In this document: in pieces, positions 10,155 through 22,551 of the stretch
How positions within the stretch are numbered: position 1 is the stretch's first letter
How the letters are laid out: each line of letters starts with the position of its first letter
Source of the DNA: Polytrichum commune
Lineage: Eukaryota > Streptophyta > Polytrichopsida > Polytrichales > Polytrichaceae
Assembly (NCBI GenBank): GCA_950295325.1
Contig: OX485803.1
Coordinates: forward strand, 52,095,554-52,159,553
Direction of reading: 5' to 3'
Length of the DNA: 64,000 bases
Notes under the pieces: generated by a model
What the model saw: the letters and a program-made list of their open reading frames with translations, nothing else
The model's database searches: none
What the model was told of the DNA's origin: nothing
Program-made: the position numbers and the translations under genes

Positions 10155-13100
10155 ATGAGGCGGTCAGCGCGGCTGGTGAGCTCGGGGCTCCTCCGACGCT
10201 TCGCAGAGGCGTCTCGATGCACGGCTGTTGCAGCGGGTTCGACGTTTCGGGATCCGTCGGAAGGTTCGGTGGCAACAAGCGGGTGGCGGGCGGCATCATG
10301 GGGAATAGCGGCGGTGGCCGGGATCGGATTGTTGCAACAGGAGCACACGCCATTTGCTTCACTTGAAAGCTCTCATACGGAGGCTCAGCTTTCACGGTAC
10401 GTAGGCCAATCTGAAATTCTTTTGTTCAAATCCTTCACATCCTCGTCAGAGTGATCATGCTCGTTTGTCCAATGCAATTTGAGAAACCCAACCTCGAAGT
10501 ATTAGAGCACGAGTCTGTTTAGATGTACACAAGCGCACATAGACAGTAGCCTGGCGATTTAACATGTACATTGGCATCCGAAATCAGGCTGCTCTTATGG
10601 CCAATATTGAGAAAATTCAAAAATACATATCCGACTAATTTGCATTAGTTCGCTGAAGATCTTACAAAGCTTCCTGGATAGCACTGGATCTGTTTCAAAC
10701 TTGCTCCTTCCTTTGGAATCTCTCATCTAGTGAAATGGGTTTCCATGTAGAAGCAGACTCCAACAATAGGGATTGACCAACCAATTACTCCCTGAAGCAT
10801 ACCAAGAGCACTTTCCCCGTTATAACTTGTGCATGCAGACCAACAAATGGAGGCAAATTCGAATCTTAATAGACTAAATTCTATTGAATACATTGTCCAC
10901 TGGGTCCTCGAGAAAATTCGGAGGTTATGAGCAGAGTAGGGAGCAATGATTTGTGGGTCTTTGAAATATACAGAATGAGAATCACCTGATGGAATCGTTT
11001 GAGATTTGACCAAGTTTATCATGCAAAGTTGGAGAGTCGAACAATGTGGTCTCATCCCAAGTGAGCAGGATTGCGCCTGTGCAAGAGATGAATGTATTGT
11101 GAACCTACGGAGGTTCATAACGAGAAAAGATAACCTGCATAGAATATCAAGATTTTTAATGCTCTCTCACTTGGGTCGTGAATTTTACTGTGGGGTTGTT
11201 GGATCTGTGTAAACGAGTGCAGGAGTATCCCTGCTGACACCCTATCCAAAGAATTTGTGGAGGAGTTGCAAGCTGCCTGTGATGTAAGTCTTCCTCATGA
11301 TAAATCCAAGTTTCCATAATGCTTAATTCTTCACTATACTATGTTGTGGTGTACTTTCTTGGATCGAACAGTGATGAAGTTGCAATGCGATTTGCACATT
11401 TCTGCTGGGCAAGGTGTCCAGAGTCAGTGTACAAAGGTTCTTGTGCGTTGCTTTGCAAGTTGTTGATTTTCTCCAATCTTGGTTGATTACCTACTCTATT
11501 TTTTTATCGACCCATACATAAAGAGATAAAATTGTGTTGAGCTGACCTGGCAATGGTTTTTTTTTTTTCTCAGGAAGATAGGGTTGTTTTAGACGAGGAT
11601 GAGAGGAGAGTGCATGGGAAATCATGGAACACCTATCATACTCCTAAGGCCTTCCCAGAAGTTGTAGTGCATCCAAAGTAAGAGGCATCCCATATCCAGT
11701 GTGTGTTGTATTGCTGTTGCAATTTATGTCTGTTGATTGAAACAGTTCACTAGATTTCGCAAGTTTTAACAATTTGCAGCAATTTTTTTCTTGATGGCGC
11801 TATCTGTGCTTTTTCAGGTCCCAAGATGAGGTGGTCGCAGTTGTCAAATCTTGCGCAAAACACAAGGTTTTACCCTGCCACAGTTTCTGTGACGTTGTGA
11901 CATCTTATGTGGTGGCAAATGCTTCAGGGTTGCATCAATAGGATGTGGTTAACTTTCAGAGAAGGGTATATGTTGGTTGGTTTTCCGGGGGAACGGGTGG
12001 CAAAACTCAATCTAATTAATAATTATGTTTTCTGTATCTTACACTTGATTGTTGTTCCCAGGTCCCAGTCACACCTTATGCGGGGGGGACATCACTTGAA
12101 GGACATACAATGACCCCTTATGGAGGAGTGAGCATCAACATGAACATGATGAAGGTGCAAATACTGGAGAAATTACCATTTGCAGAATATCACAGATTTC
12201 CTCCTTTGTGTCTTTGAGACCAAGTCTACCCATCTGGTTGTAAGATTGAAATGGACATCCTTTATTTCTAATCTGTACATTTGAAGTGTGAAAGAACTCC
12301 TTAAATTGCAACTTTGGGTAGCTAATAACAAATTGGAGAATGTAGCTGCTTGTTGGCAGCATGCTTGCTTGAATGCACTTCATAGTTAAGTTAGTTTGAG
12401 TGACAACAAAGAGTATTAGTCTGTAGTTTCCATGGCTTGAAAGCTTTGGGGCATACTTTAGGGTGAACTCTCTTTGGTGGTGCAGGCTTTGATAGTTGAT
12501 CGTCATGGATGCCGGATGCATCATGTATTTACAAGATCCATTTTGACGAGGTATATAGAAATTTGTCAAGCTTTTGAAAGAGTAATGTTCTCACAGTCCA
12601 GATAGTGGATTTGTACTTGTGCAGAAGGTTAAGGAGTTACATTTGGAAGACATGGATGTGGTGGTGGAACCAGGCATTGGCTGGATGGAGCTCAATGAGT
12701 ACTTGAAACCTCATGGCCTCTTCTTCCCGCTTGATCCAGGTTTTTGTTTTTAATCCTGTGTGGTAGGTTACCATGCTAACATAAGTAAATAACTCAACAA
12801 AATCGTGACACAGTCTAAGACGAACTACAGATTCTTTGAGGCAAAGAGCCACCTAATGTATGTTTGGGACTCACCTAAGTGTTTCTTTATTATGTAAAAA
12901 TCTTACTCACAAGGATGTGTGTTCACAGTGCTCATAAAGAGAAGCTGTCCATACTTGTAGATCAATGAAGTTGAAGTAAGAGTTACACCTGTTTTTATTG
13001 TATTTTAGAAACCATGTAAACATGTACAATGTGTGACCTGGATAGGTGCAACACTGCAGCCTTGTGATATATTTTTTTAAGGAATTCAATCTGCCTGTAC

Positions 13101-16100
13101 TTGTGTCACTGTGATAATTTAACTTTAAACTCGGTTTTTGGCAGGTCCTGGTGCAACTATTGGAGGGATGTGTGCCACAAGATGCTCTGGTTCTTTAGCA
13201 GTGCGGTACATCACGACAACTATATTTGCAAGCACCTATTAGTCATTGTTGTTGAAGTAGAAATTTTTCTTACACCTTGATGGTTTTTCAAGAGCTGGAC
13301 ACAGAGTAGGATCAATCTGCCAGAAGGATAAATAGAATTCTGATCAAAGCCTCCAGTCAATGACCAGCTGTGAAGTATCTGACTAGTTTATTTACTATAT
13401 AAATCCCATAGTAGAATGATTCAGATGACTATGAATGATAATTACAGCGGCATCTGAGGAAACTTTTGTTCATATACTATAAATAGAAAAGATGCAGAAA
13501 GATATGATCCTTTGTTGACATGTGGCAGGTATGGTACTATGCGAGACAATGTCATTTCTATGAAGGTGTATAAACCCATATCTTGAAACAGGCCTTCCTG
13601 GAGTTTTCAAAGAATAGGCATATGCTCATGTTACAAAAACCTGATCCTAGTGAACTTGAGACATATGTTAAGTGGTTGAACTTTCTGTGATTTGGCAGGC
13701 TGTTTTAGCTAATGGCGACGTCGTAAAAACAGCAAATCGTGCCCGCAAAAGTGCTGCTGGGTATGTTCTATCCTCCTGTGAATCTCATCCAGAGCTCAAT
13801 ATTAGATAGGATTGGGATGATACGGATTTCTCTCAACCCTTCATTGTTCACAGTTAATGAACAATTCTTAGGTCCGTGGCTTATTATGGCCTTAAGAATG
13901 ACTTTTTGTTTGCTATGGGGCTCAGATATGACTTGACAAGACTATTGATTGGGAGCGAAGGTACTCTGGGGATAATCACAGAGGTCACACTCCGGCTTCA
14001 GAAGATTCCTGAGGCTTCTGTTGTAAGTTGACGCCACTTCCTCAATTTTTTGAGAATTTTTCTGCTAAAAATATGGGCCAAGTGATGGGATGAAGAACTT
14101 GAAGGTGTTCCAACACAATGTACTCTCTGAAATCAGATTTCTTTTTATTTGAAATTGATGGCTGAGACATAAATGCATTTTATTATTTTTGTTCTTTCTT
14201 ATAGGAGGATATTATCTTGGTCTGTTAGTTATGGAATGCTGCTCCTGGCATCCAGTAACAATAGTGACTTCAATTGGCTGCCAAGCACAAAGAACAGTTG
14301 TGATGCTCTGAAAATGTTATTTGGCTAAGAAATTTAATGTGTTTTCCAATTAAATGACAGGTGGCAATGTGTGGTTTTAAAAATATTAGAGATGCAGCTG
14401 ATGTGGCGATTGCTACAATGCACTCTGGAATTCAGGTATTCCCTTCTTCCATCTTGGGAAATTTATAATGTAGTTAGGGAGTGCAAATAGCCGAAAACTA
14501 ACGTAAGGCATATTCTACTCAAGGAAACTAAGAGGTGCCAAACCAGCTAAACTCTTTTTCAGAAAACTGTAACCAGTGTACCATCAGCACTGGGGACAAA
14601 AGGGGGAATAAAATGAACAGCTTACTGTAAATTCTTTCTTATGAGGGTATTATCATATCAATGTAATGTGTGCTTGAGACGACAATGAGGCAAGGAATGG
14701 ATATTGGTTCAAGACAGGTTTCAAGGGTTGAATTGCTGGATGAAAACACCATGAAGGCCATCAACATGGCGAATGATCTCCAGTATCCAGAAGAGCCTAC
14801 ACTCATGTTTGAATTCATTGGCACAGGTTCAGTTTAATTCCTCCCTTCTCTGATGCATTGTTTATTTGAGCGTGAATTTTGAAGTTACTGTGTGCAGAAA
14901 GGATAGCTTGAGTGAAAAGTCAGCCTTACCATATCTTCATTTCTTATGCCATGACTTTGCAGTGGAAGAGTTAATATATCCTTCACTTCCATGTCACCTT
15001 GTTGGTCAAATAATACTCTAGAGGTCTCGTTTTGCATTGTTCTCCGGTCATTCGAGGTCACGTAAGAAAGTGCACTATGTTTTACAGTAAATTAGGTCGT
15101 TGATTTCTATCTGATGCATGTCTAGTTTTGATTTGTTCCCACGTGATTTGTTTTGATCAATGAAATCCATGCCTGGTTTTACAGAAGCCTATGCTTTGGA
15201 GCAAAGTGTACGTGTCAAAAAAATAGTTGAGGACCATAACGGGTCTGACTTCACATTTGCCACTACCCGAGCAGAGAAAGAGGAACTTTGGAAGGTACAC
15301 ATGTGAACACAAGTTCAGCTTGTGATTAATGGAATTTTATACTGAACGTAGAATTATGAACAACGTCAAATACCCTACCAACCTTTAAAACCATGCCATA
15401 TTTCCCTGATTCAGTGTTCCTTGTGTTTTTGATACGCCTTCACATAGATATAGTTGAATCTGCTTTTTGTCAACACAGAATTGCATTCTACGTTTTGCAG
15501 ATCAGGAAGGAGGCGTTTTGGTCCAGTCTGTACCTACGACCAGATGCTGAGGCAATGGTCACTGTAAGCTTCAAAGCCCTTCCATTGACTTCATCAATGT
15601 TGTCAGGTTTCATGCCATTTTCAATTAAAGTTTGGATAATTCTGAGTCATAGGGGTGCCTGCATAATGTTTTAAGTGAAGCTCCACTAATATGTGTACAT
15701 AGTCTTAAAATGTAAGTTAAGGGTTCTTGTGCTAATTGCCTTATAACTCAGATTGTTGCTTACCAAATGAGAACACCTTCTATTTCTTTCATCTGTCTTG
15801 TCTATTGGGATTTCTAGCATTCAAACAATACAGTGGTATGCCCAGTTTTTCTGCCAATTTGCTCCTTGTTCAGAATCATTGTTCTGTATATGAAAGTCGA
15901 ACATTTCAATAGGTAGATTTGAATATAACATCTCTTCAAAGTGCCTAACATAGATTTTGTCTAACTTCGCCATCCCACTCCCAACACGCCAAGTACCTCT
16001 TCATGGATATTGATTGACGTGATTATTGGGCATGACCAAAGATTGACATGACTTTTGGGTTGCAGGATGTATGTGTGCCCCTCTCAAATCTTGCAGATCT

Positions 16101-17283
16101 TATATCTGTATCCAAAGCCAAGCTGGAAGCATGTCCTCTTCCTAGGTTTGTCTCAGACTTCCCAGTTTTGAACCTTTGAGAATATGTCTACAGAATGCAG
16201 AAGTCGTTTTACAGCTAATGAGTTTAAAAAGAAATTATTCAAATACTTATAAAAAGTATGCACCTGATCCAGTTGATATGGTCTGCAACACTGGGCAAGA
16301 TTATCTTCTAATCAATCATATTTATGTGGGCAGCACAATAGTAGCACATGCTGGAGACGGAAATTTCCACGTGATCATTTTGTTTGATCCCACAAACGAA
16401 AAGGAAGTGAAGGAAGCTACAGACCTTAGTGCTGGCATGGTGTACCTTGCTCTTGAAAAAGAAGGTATGATGGGCTGACTGACGGCAAAACATTTTTCTT
16501 CTATTCCTCTTTTTTTTCCTTTTGAGACAGAAGGCCAACAAGCCAATGCCAAGAATGATTTGAAAGCAAAGCAGAAACACCCACGTGGAGGGGAGGCAGG
16601 ATCCCTCAAGCATGTCACCACGCCACGTCAAACAAGAACATTCTTGAGAGAGTTCATGTCGAACCCTTGGCTGAGGAATTGTAGTGCCCACAGTTAATCA
16701 TTGGAACCCTTGGCAAGTAATGGGACTGAATATGGTATGGGTGAGGGAGCTTCAGGGCATCTCCTTGCTTGAGTTGATTTGTTCATAAGGGAAAATTGTG
16801 CATACCTAACCTTTTGGGAAATTTTCACTGGAGTTTCACACATTCATCTTCAGCTGTGTATGTAACCAGGAGGTGGGGTTCTTTGAAGCAGCAACCTAAT
16901 GATCATGATCAATTGTGCAGGAACTTGCTCTGGAGAGCATGGGATAGGAGTGGGGAAAATGAAGGTTTGTGTTTGGCAACTTGGTTTACATAATCTCTTG
17001 AATAATCTTGAACTTAAGCAAATCTTCAGGGTAACAGTTACATACAACATTTTTTCTGCTCACTGTCATATTCATGTAAAGCAATCTACATAGCTCCAAA
17101 ATGAATGTCGCAGAGACCATACCTGTGCACTCACAGGTCACGAAATGTTTTCATTTTGTGCAGTATCTTGAGCAGGAGCTGGGACCAGAAGCAGTGACAA
17201 TGATGGGCAGCATTAAACGCACATTAGATCCACACAACCTCATGAACCCAGGCAAGGTGGTGCCTGAAAAGTTTTGCTACTAG
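10155..17283 (+). CDS. DLD: D-lactate dehydrogenase (cytochrome), mitochondrial, 18 exons
   Basis: FAD-linked oxidase oxidising D-lactate to pyruvate in mitochondria, passing electrons to cytochrome c; in plants it handles D-lactate from the methylglyoxal pathway. Exons: 10155-10396, 11223-11283, 11574-11677, 11818-11866, 12062-12154, 12625-12739, 13145-13205, 13529-13565, 13699-13760, 13926-14022, 14361-14435, 14718-14826, 15185-15294, 15501-15563, 16066-16145, 16334-16464, 16921-16964 and 17164-17283. All phases agree, giving 550 residues. The start [19 protein letters not shown] is a basic mitochondrial leader, followed by a hydrophobic stretch ([12 protein letters not shown]). FAD-domain signatures are [36 protein letters not shown] and [18 protein letters not shown]. 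The cap ends with HAGDGNFH and [13 protein letters not shown], then LMNPGKVVP. No break is visible. It matches the Arabidopsis D-LDH protein from memory almost throughout. The promoter lies in or next to the tandem repeats. Confidence 0.95.
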
Positions 17284-18646
17284 TGTCAGATACCAAGATA
17301 AAAATTATTGCGCTGAATCGCCAGCAGTTGTTGATAGCCTCAATTAAATATAAAATGTCGCTCAAGGGTGCTGACCTGTACATTAAGAGTTTCGTTGATT
17401 TTGGCATGGCTATATTACAGAATAAAGGATAACTATAGTAGAGATACTTATTCCCAATTAGGACCCCTTTGGCAATCTATAAGGCACTGGAATTTTGACC
17501 TGGCTGGGATTGAATACTCTACTCTATCTGAAGCAGAATCTCTTAGTGACAGAATATGGCATCTCTACTCTAATAACACATCATCACATGTGGTGACCTC
17601 GAATTTGTGTGGTCCATGACATGTCTAATATATACTCGAAATGGCTTGGAAGTTCCCCTGTGTGGATGAGATCACAGGCTTTTTGTCAAAATTGTTCAAG
17701 TTACTAAAAGCTGAAAAACGGGACCTTATTTACAATGTTTAGGTTACTGAAGCAGACCTACAGACCTACCTAGGTTTCATGATATTTTATAGGTAAAAGT
17801 AGTAATACATTTGAGAGTTTTATTCACCATATGACATGCAGAAAATCAACTTGGTAATCGTTCAAAGTTTGATAGTCACCTAACAATCACAAGACGCTCA
17901 ATAACTCTATTGATCTTTGCACCATTTATGTGTTTTTAATGGTAAGATGGATAGATCATGATGGAGCATGTGCTAAAGTGACCAGAGGAACTATGAAAAC
18001 CTATAACAGACAGAACCTTTTCCATCACTTGAACTGACTGCTTGTTCCGTTTGTTCCATCAGACTCAAAATGACAAGTTTGAATACAAAGAAGGAACACA
18101 CTGGTACTAGTCTTTTCAGGAATAGGCCATATTGACAATCAGCCCATGAGAACATAATTCATCATCCACACATCTCCAACTACTGGAATAATGGATGGGG
18201 AAACTCAAAGAGTTTTCAAATAAGAAACAGATGGAGAATTTTAAAAGAATATGGTATCATCTGATCATCATGCATAATGGTAGCACATTGTCTGCTTCCA
18301 AATATTACAAACACAAACATACTAGATACACAACCAGGGACACACCTTCTCAACTTCATCAAAACTCAACAGGATGTGATTTGGTTCCCTGCAATGAAGA
18401 CATGGTGCTTGCAAAATAAGTATTCAAGCTTAAAACATATTGATAGAATTTGATAGGCCCATACCCACACAAAGGATACACATATCATGTCATGAACCAC
18501 TTTCATCATAATAGAACAAGGGCCATTGAAACGCAACATCCTGCAACTTTTGCACATTTGCACATTCCGGTCCATGCAGACCAAATCTACCTTAAGGCAT
18601 ATTACAAATGGCCAACTTACCTGCATAAATTACACTGACAAACAGA
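17284..18646. other. Downstream flank of D-LDH, no gene recognised
   Basis: The first part should hold the D-LDH 3' UTR. The remainder is AT-rich with short open frames on both strands (17368-17619, 18195-18638) that lack family signatures or splice support. Confidence 0.5.
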
Positions 18647-18648
18647 TA

Positions 18649-19127
18649 CAGTAGCCTCCCGCCTAAGTACACACCCATTTAAGTACGCATCCCGGTAACG
18701 TACGCATTATTTTCCCAAAAAAATAGGGTTCAGATTTATTCAGTTCAACATGTCATGGATTGTCATTTGGCGCAAGTTTTGAAGATTCTTGCGTTTGGCT
18801 TTCAAGGTGACAGCCCGGACCTTACTTTGAAACGATTCAAACTTTCTAAGATCATCGAATGTTTCCTCAGCCTCTTCTCGAACTTCGGAGCAGAGCAATT
18901 GATCCTCTATATCAACCACTTGCTTATAAAGTGACTCGAATCCGTCTTGCTCAGCTTTGCTATGATCTCACATCGCTGAGACTCATTGAGGCGTTTCCCG
19001 TTCGGTTTCTTCGACATTGCAGCTGAATCAAGCGATTAGGAACCCTAAACCCTAAAGTGCGCACCTACCGGCTAAGTACGCACAATCCTCCCAGGTTCAA
19101 GTTGCGTACTTAGGCGGGAGGCTACTG
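18649..19127 (-). mobile_element. Non-autonomous pogo/Tigger-like DNA transposon (internal-deletion MITE)
   Basis: A 479-bp element with terminal inverted repeats starting CAGTAGCCTCCCGCCTAAGT. The left and right ends pair perfectly over at least 22 bases and are flanked by TA at 18647-18648 and 19128-19129, the target duplication of the Tc1/mariner-pogo class. Subterminal AAGTACGCA-like motifs repeat on both sides. Inside, on the minus strand, lies the start of a transposase (MSKKPNGKRLNESQRCEII, ATG at 19017), followed in another frame by its tail (EDQLLCSEVREEAEETF ... NLRQMTIHDMLN, stop at 18740-18742). The middle, with the DNA-binding and DDE core, is deleted. A telobox (AACCCTAAACCCTAAA) sits just 5' of the transposase ATG. 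The perfect ends suggest fairly recent movement by a related full-length element elsewhere. Confidence 0.9.
18740..19017 (-). pseudogene. Pogo-like transposase remnant (head and tail only)
   Basis: The head reads MSKKPNGKRLNESQRCEIIAK, the typical start of a Tigger-type helix-turn-helix domain. After KTDSS the sequence changes, the head frame ends in a stop, and the C-terminal tail ending NLRQMTIHDMLN continues in another frame. About 300 or more residues of the normal transposase are missing. It cannot encode an active enzyme and marks the 'autonomous' family that this MITE came from. Confidence 0.8.
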
Positions 19128-19129
19128 TA

Positions 19130-22115
19130 CACATATATCTACATCTTGTCATATTGTACACATAAGATGATACTCAGAAAGACAAATTTTGTTGTTATTA
19201 ATTGGGCCAAAAAGGACCTCACAAATAAAGAAAGCTTCACCTGTGTGATGGCATGCTTAGGTTGCCATTGCTCGGACTCAAAAGTACTTCAATTAATAAG
19301 CGCACTGACTGGGGTGCTTTCCAAGTGCAAGCATTGTCAAGCTAAGCATGGACTTATGAACTTATCATGACCCCGCTGACTCCCATGAGTTGCAAATCTC
19401 TCAAAACGCATATTTCAATTTCCCAAGGAAGAGATCACCTCCAAGCTCATACCCCAAAGAAAGTAGGATACACAAGCAAGGAATTTGCACTCAGACAAGG
19501 GACACATTCACACATTCCTATCCACACAATATTGAGAACTTCTAACCAAAGCACTGCAATATACCTCTAGTAAGCAAGACACATTCTTGAATATTCAACA
19601 TATACAAGTTATCTATGGCAATTTCACAAATTACTTGTATACCTCTAACTACACTTAGGAATCCCTGATTGTGTGAATGCTAGGGCAAGTGAGGTTCTAT
19701 AGCAGTGTTGAGATTCCTCTTTACATTTTCCCATATACTAGTCAGAGCTAGCAATTTGTCATCACAGATACAGATGTTCATTACATAGCAAATCAAAAGA
19801 CTTCAACATCTCTTCAAACCAGAAATTCAAACAATTCTAACCATATTTAAAACTTTCCCAAAGCCTCAGTCTCATCCAAAGTACGTCCATCGTGAGTAGC
19901 TGAAGGAACCTCATACGCATCCATAGCAACAGTTGCCAATGCATGATTTATGGAGGTACATTCTCCTCCACTGGACCCCTCCAGGACTAAAACCATGAAC
20001 TTATTGCAAATTCCAGAACCAATTATGATACTCATACTGCACTACCAAACTTGTCAGATGGACTAAGGACTAATAACCTTATTAATAACCTGACTGGCAC
20101 TATTTCATAACAACTAGGAGCATATCTAGTAAGGGGAGTTTTTGAGTAGGAAATGGTGCAAATCTTACCAAAGACAGGGTTGAAACATCAAGGAGATTGT
20201 CAAGAAAACAAAAACCAGGCTTCCTGAACAAAAATATAGTCCAGAACATATCAAGCCTTACACTATTTAGGCAAACGTGACATTAATCTGCAACCCCAAT
20301 AAATGCACTGCAAGTACACCAGACAGATAAACTAAAGAAGGGAATAAAGGTTGTCTATGAGCCCGCCCCAACTAGATAGACTAGTATTCATGCCATCTTG
20401 ATCCACATTTGTATACAAGCACACTGTTACACTGAAAATACTAGAGACCACCTTCAACCACAAGGACCGCTGCTAAGAAAATATCAAAGGACAAGATAAA
20501 AGCCATGGATGGTCCCATTGTGTAATAGGCTTCCAATTCCAATCTGAACAAAGGCTCAACCCCCTAGAAGTAGCATAAAAACATTGATAGATCATGCACA
20601 TTCAATGCCCTTTCAATATGGGTGAAGTATTTTTGCTGCAGAGGGAAGTCAGAAATAGACTCTGAGGTTCGTGACAATCTTCTACCAAAACTTGAAGGAA
20701 CATTATTCTCCAACAAGCACTCTGCTACATTCATTTGAACTCCACTTAGAAGCAACTGTTTATTGTAGGAGGAGGATTCTGCAACAAAGTAATCAGCAAT
20801 GTCACCCAGACCATTCTTTGAATCTACTTGACCAAAAGCAGCACTGTTGCCAAGTCACTGTCACACATCCAAAATTGAGTTGGCCTCCACATCCCTTTCT
20901 TCTAATTCCACCATTCTTTATCATTACCACAGATGGGACCCACACCTCAAATTTTGCAACAACCAACTAACTCGCCAAGAATGACTCGTAATCAAGTTCA
21001 TCTGTACCTCAATATTCACACAGTTCCTTGTTGTTAAACACTTATCCAGTCAGGTGTGGGATGGACAACAGGTCCCTATTGACTCAGCAATGGGCACCCA
21101 ATAATAACAGAACTTGGAAATCTGCTATGAAACTTCCATAAGAAACCCAAAACCGCTTGCACATCAGCATGACTAGGAAGTAAAGAATTACTCAGCCAAA
21201 CTATGTAGATCCACAGTTTCTCACTACTTTCAAGTCAGTACACAAAGCCTCTAGCCGATGTTGAAGAACCTAGAAGTGCCCGAAACAGGACTGGAAAGAG
21301 GAACTTACAGGTTCTTTGACGTTGACCAAATGCCTGTAAGTGGGAAGAGAGCAATCCACAAATCCAGATGAGTGACTCACCACATTTACTCTCTAAACCC
21401 AGAAACAGTAGAATATATACCCAGAGAGAGCGGACCCGTAAGGATTTCTGGATCACACATACTGACTCTCCACAATGAGTCCTCCACGACAGAGCAGACA
21501 TAGGCATTGATAAGCATTATAGAACTCTCATAAGTATAACAGCGCAGAGCGTTTCGCCACATCTAACCTGCTATGTAGGTCGGGAATTGAAATCAAGATG
21601 AATACGCAGGCACCACTCTTTTCCCTCGGATGTTCGGACTTGGTGCTTCTAAGCAGACAACTAAATGTAAAATGCAGCCTCACTGTTTCCCTTAAATAAT
21701 TGCCACCACGCGCACACAATTATATGGAAAGAGAGAATTCTAGATCTAACAACAATTTTAGCATCTACCCAATAGACAGGAGACGCAGAGAGAGTGTGCA
21801 AAAGGGAAGGAAATCAGGCAATGCAGGAGGATGTAGACTTAGGATACAAATCTCAGAGAGAGGTTTATTTGACAGCAAATGCCAGGCCCAAACTAGAGCG
21901 TAGCTACTTAATGGCTCTAAGGAATCTGATCGACGACCACATTTGCATGGTGATCAACCTCCATCACTAGTGGAGAAGCATCGTCGTCAACATCATTGGC
22001 ATCATCGGCCACGCCTTTTCCATCACATTGGACGGGCTTTTCAGCGGGAAACCCTAACCCTAGAGTGCAGAAGTTGTCGAAAGAATTACACAAACCACAA
22101 CCAAACCAGAAACTC
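19130..22115. other. Spacer with one possible terminal exon
   Basis: Mostly AT-rich non-coding sequence. The only stretch with a coding look is 19847-19986 on the minus strand, listed separately. Frames at 20671-20970 and 21235-21507 have biased, unconserved translations. The part next to 22116 should be the 3' UTR of the ESSS-like gene. Confidence 0.4.
19847..19986 (-). CDS. Possible terminal exon of an unrecognised gene
   Basis: On the minus strand a ttttag acceptor opens a 140-nt frame that reads LEGSSGGECTSINHALATV, continues MDAYEVPSATHDGRTLDETE and ends ALGKF with a TAA stop. Its balanced composition differs from nearby random frames. No family is recognised and no upstream exons were found, so it may be a chance frame. 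Confidence 0.2.
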
Positions 22116-22451
22116 TCAAGAGGCTTCTTCGGCGGCCAGGCGCTCAAGGGCCTGCTTATGTGCCCAGCTCTCAATCCTTGTATCCGGCTTGGCCAACAGC
22201 CCCACCGTCAACATGACCGTGGTCAAGATGCCCGTCGCGTAATACGGCAGCTCCCAATCCTCCCACTTGCGTTTCTGTCCCGGTGCTAACGGCGTCTCGT
22301 TGAAAAGTACCCCGTTCGGGCCCTCCTGCGTTCCCTGCGCCCACCAGCTTCCTCCTCCGCCATGCCCTCCCCCTCCTCCGCCCCTCACTCTCTGTACATG
22401 TGCCACTCTCCGCAGCACCCCGCCCGCGGCCAATCCCATCCGCTGCATCAT
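22116..22451 (-). CDS. Complex I ESSS subunit (NDUFB11-like), mitochondrial, single exon
   Basis: The frame from ATG 22451 (or 22448) gives about 111 residues. It begins MMQRMGLAAGGVLRRVAHVQ, a basic, Ser/Ala/Arg-rich mitochondrial leader. A Gly/His-rich linker (RGGGGGGHGGGG) follows, then LFNETPLAPGQKRKWEDWEL, one membrane segment (PYYATGILTTVMLTVGLLAK) and the tail PDTRIESWAHKQALERL. The 'KWEDWELPYYATGxLT...KPD...WAHxxALERL' pattern is that of the plant ESSS subunit of respiratory complex I as I recall it. That subunit is an accessory component of the membrane arm in the inner mitochondrial membrane. The frame is open further upstream to 22547, but the leader-like start at 22451 is preferred. 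No intron is needed. A one-pass inner-membrane protein of another family is the alternative. Confidence 0.7.
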   Translation of the reverse strand: MMQRMGLAAGGVLRRVAHVQRVRGGGGGGHGGGGSWWAQGTQEGPNGVLFNETPLAPGQKRKWEDWELPYYATGILTTVMLTVGLLAKPDTRIESWAHKQALERLAAEEAS

Positions 22452-22551
22452 GCAAAACGTCAATGCCGTTCTCCTCCGATGCGTCCCGTGCCAAATTGTT
22501 GCCAATCTGTCCCGAAAATTAAAACCCTCGTCACGCGTTCCGAGCATCCAG

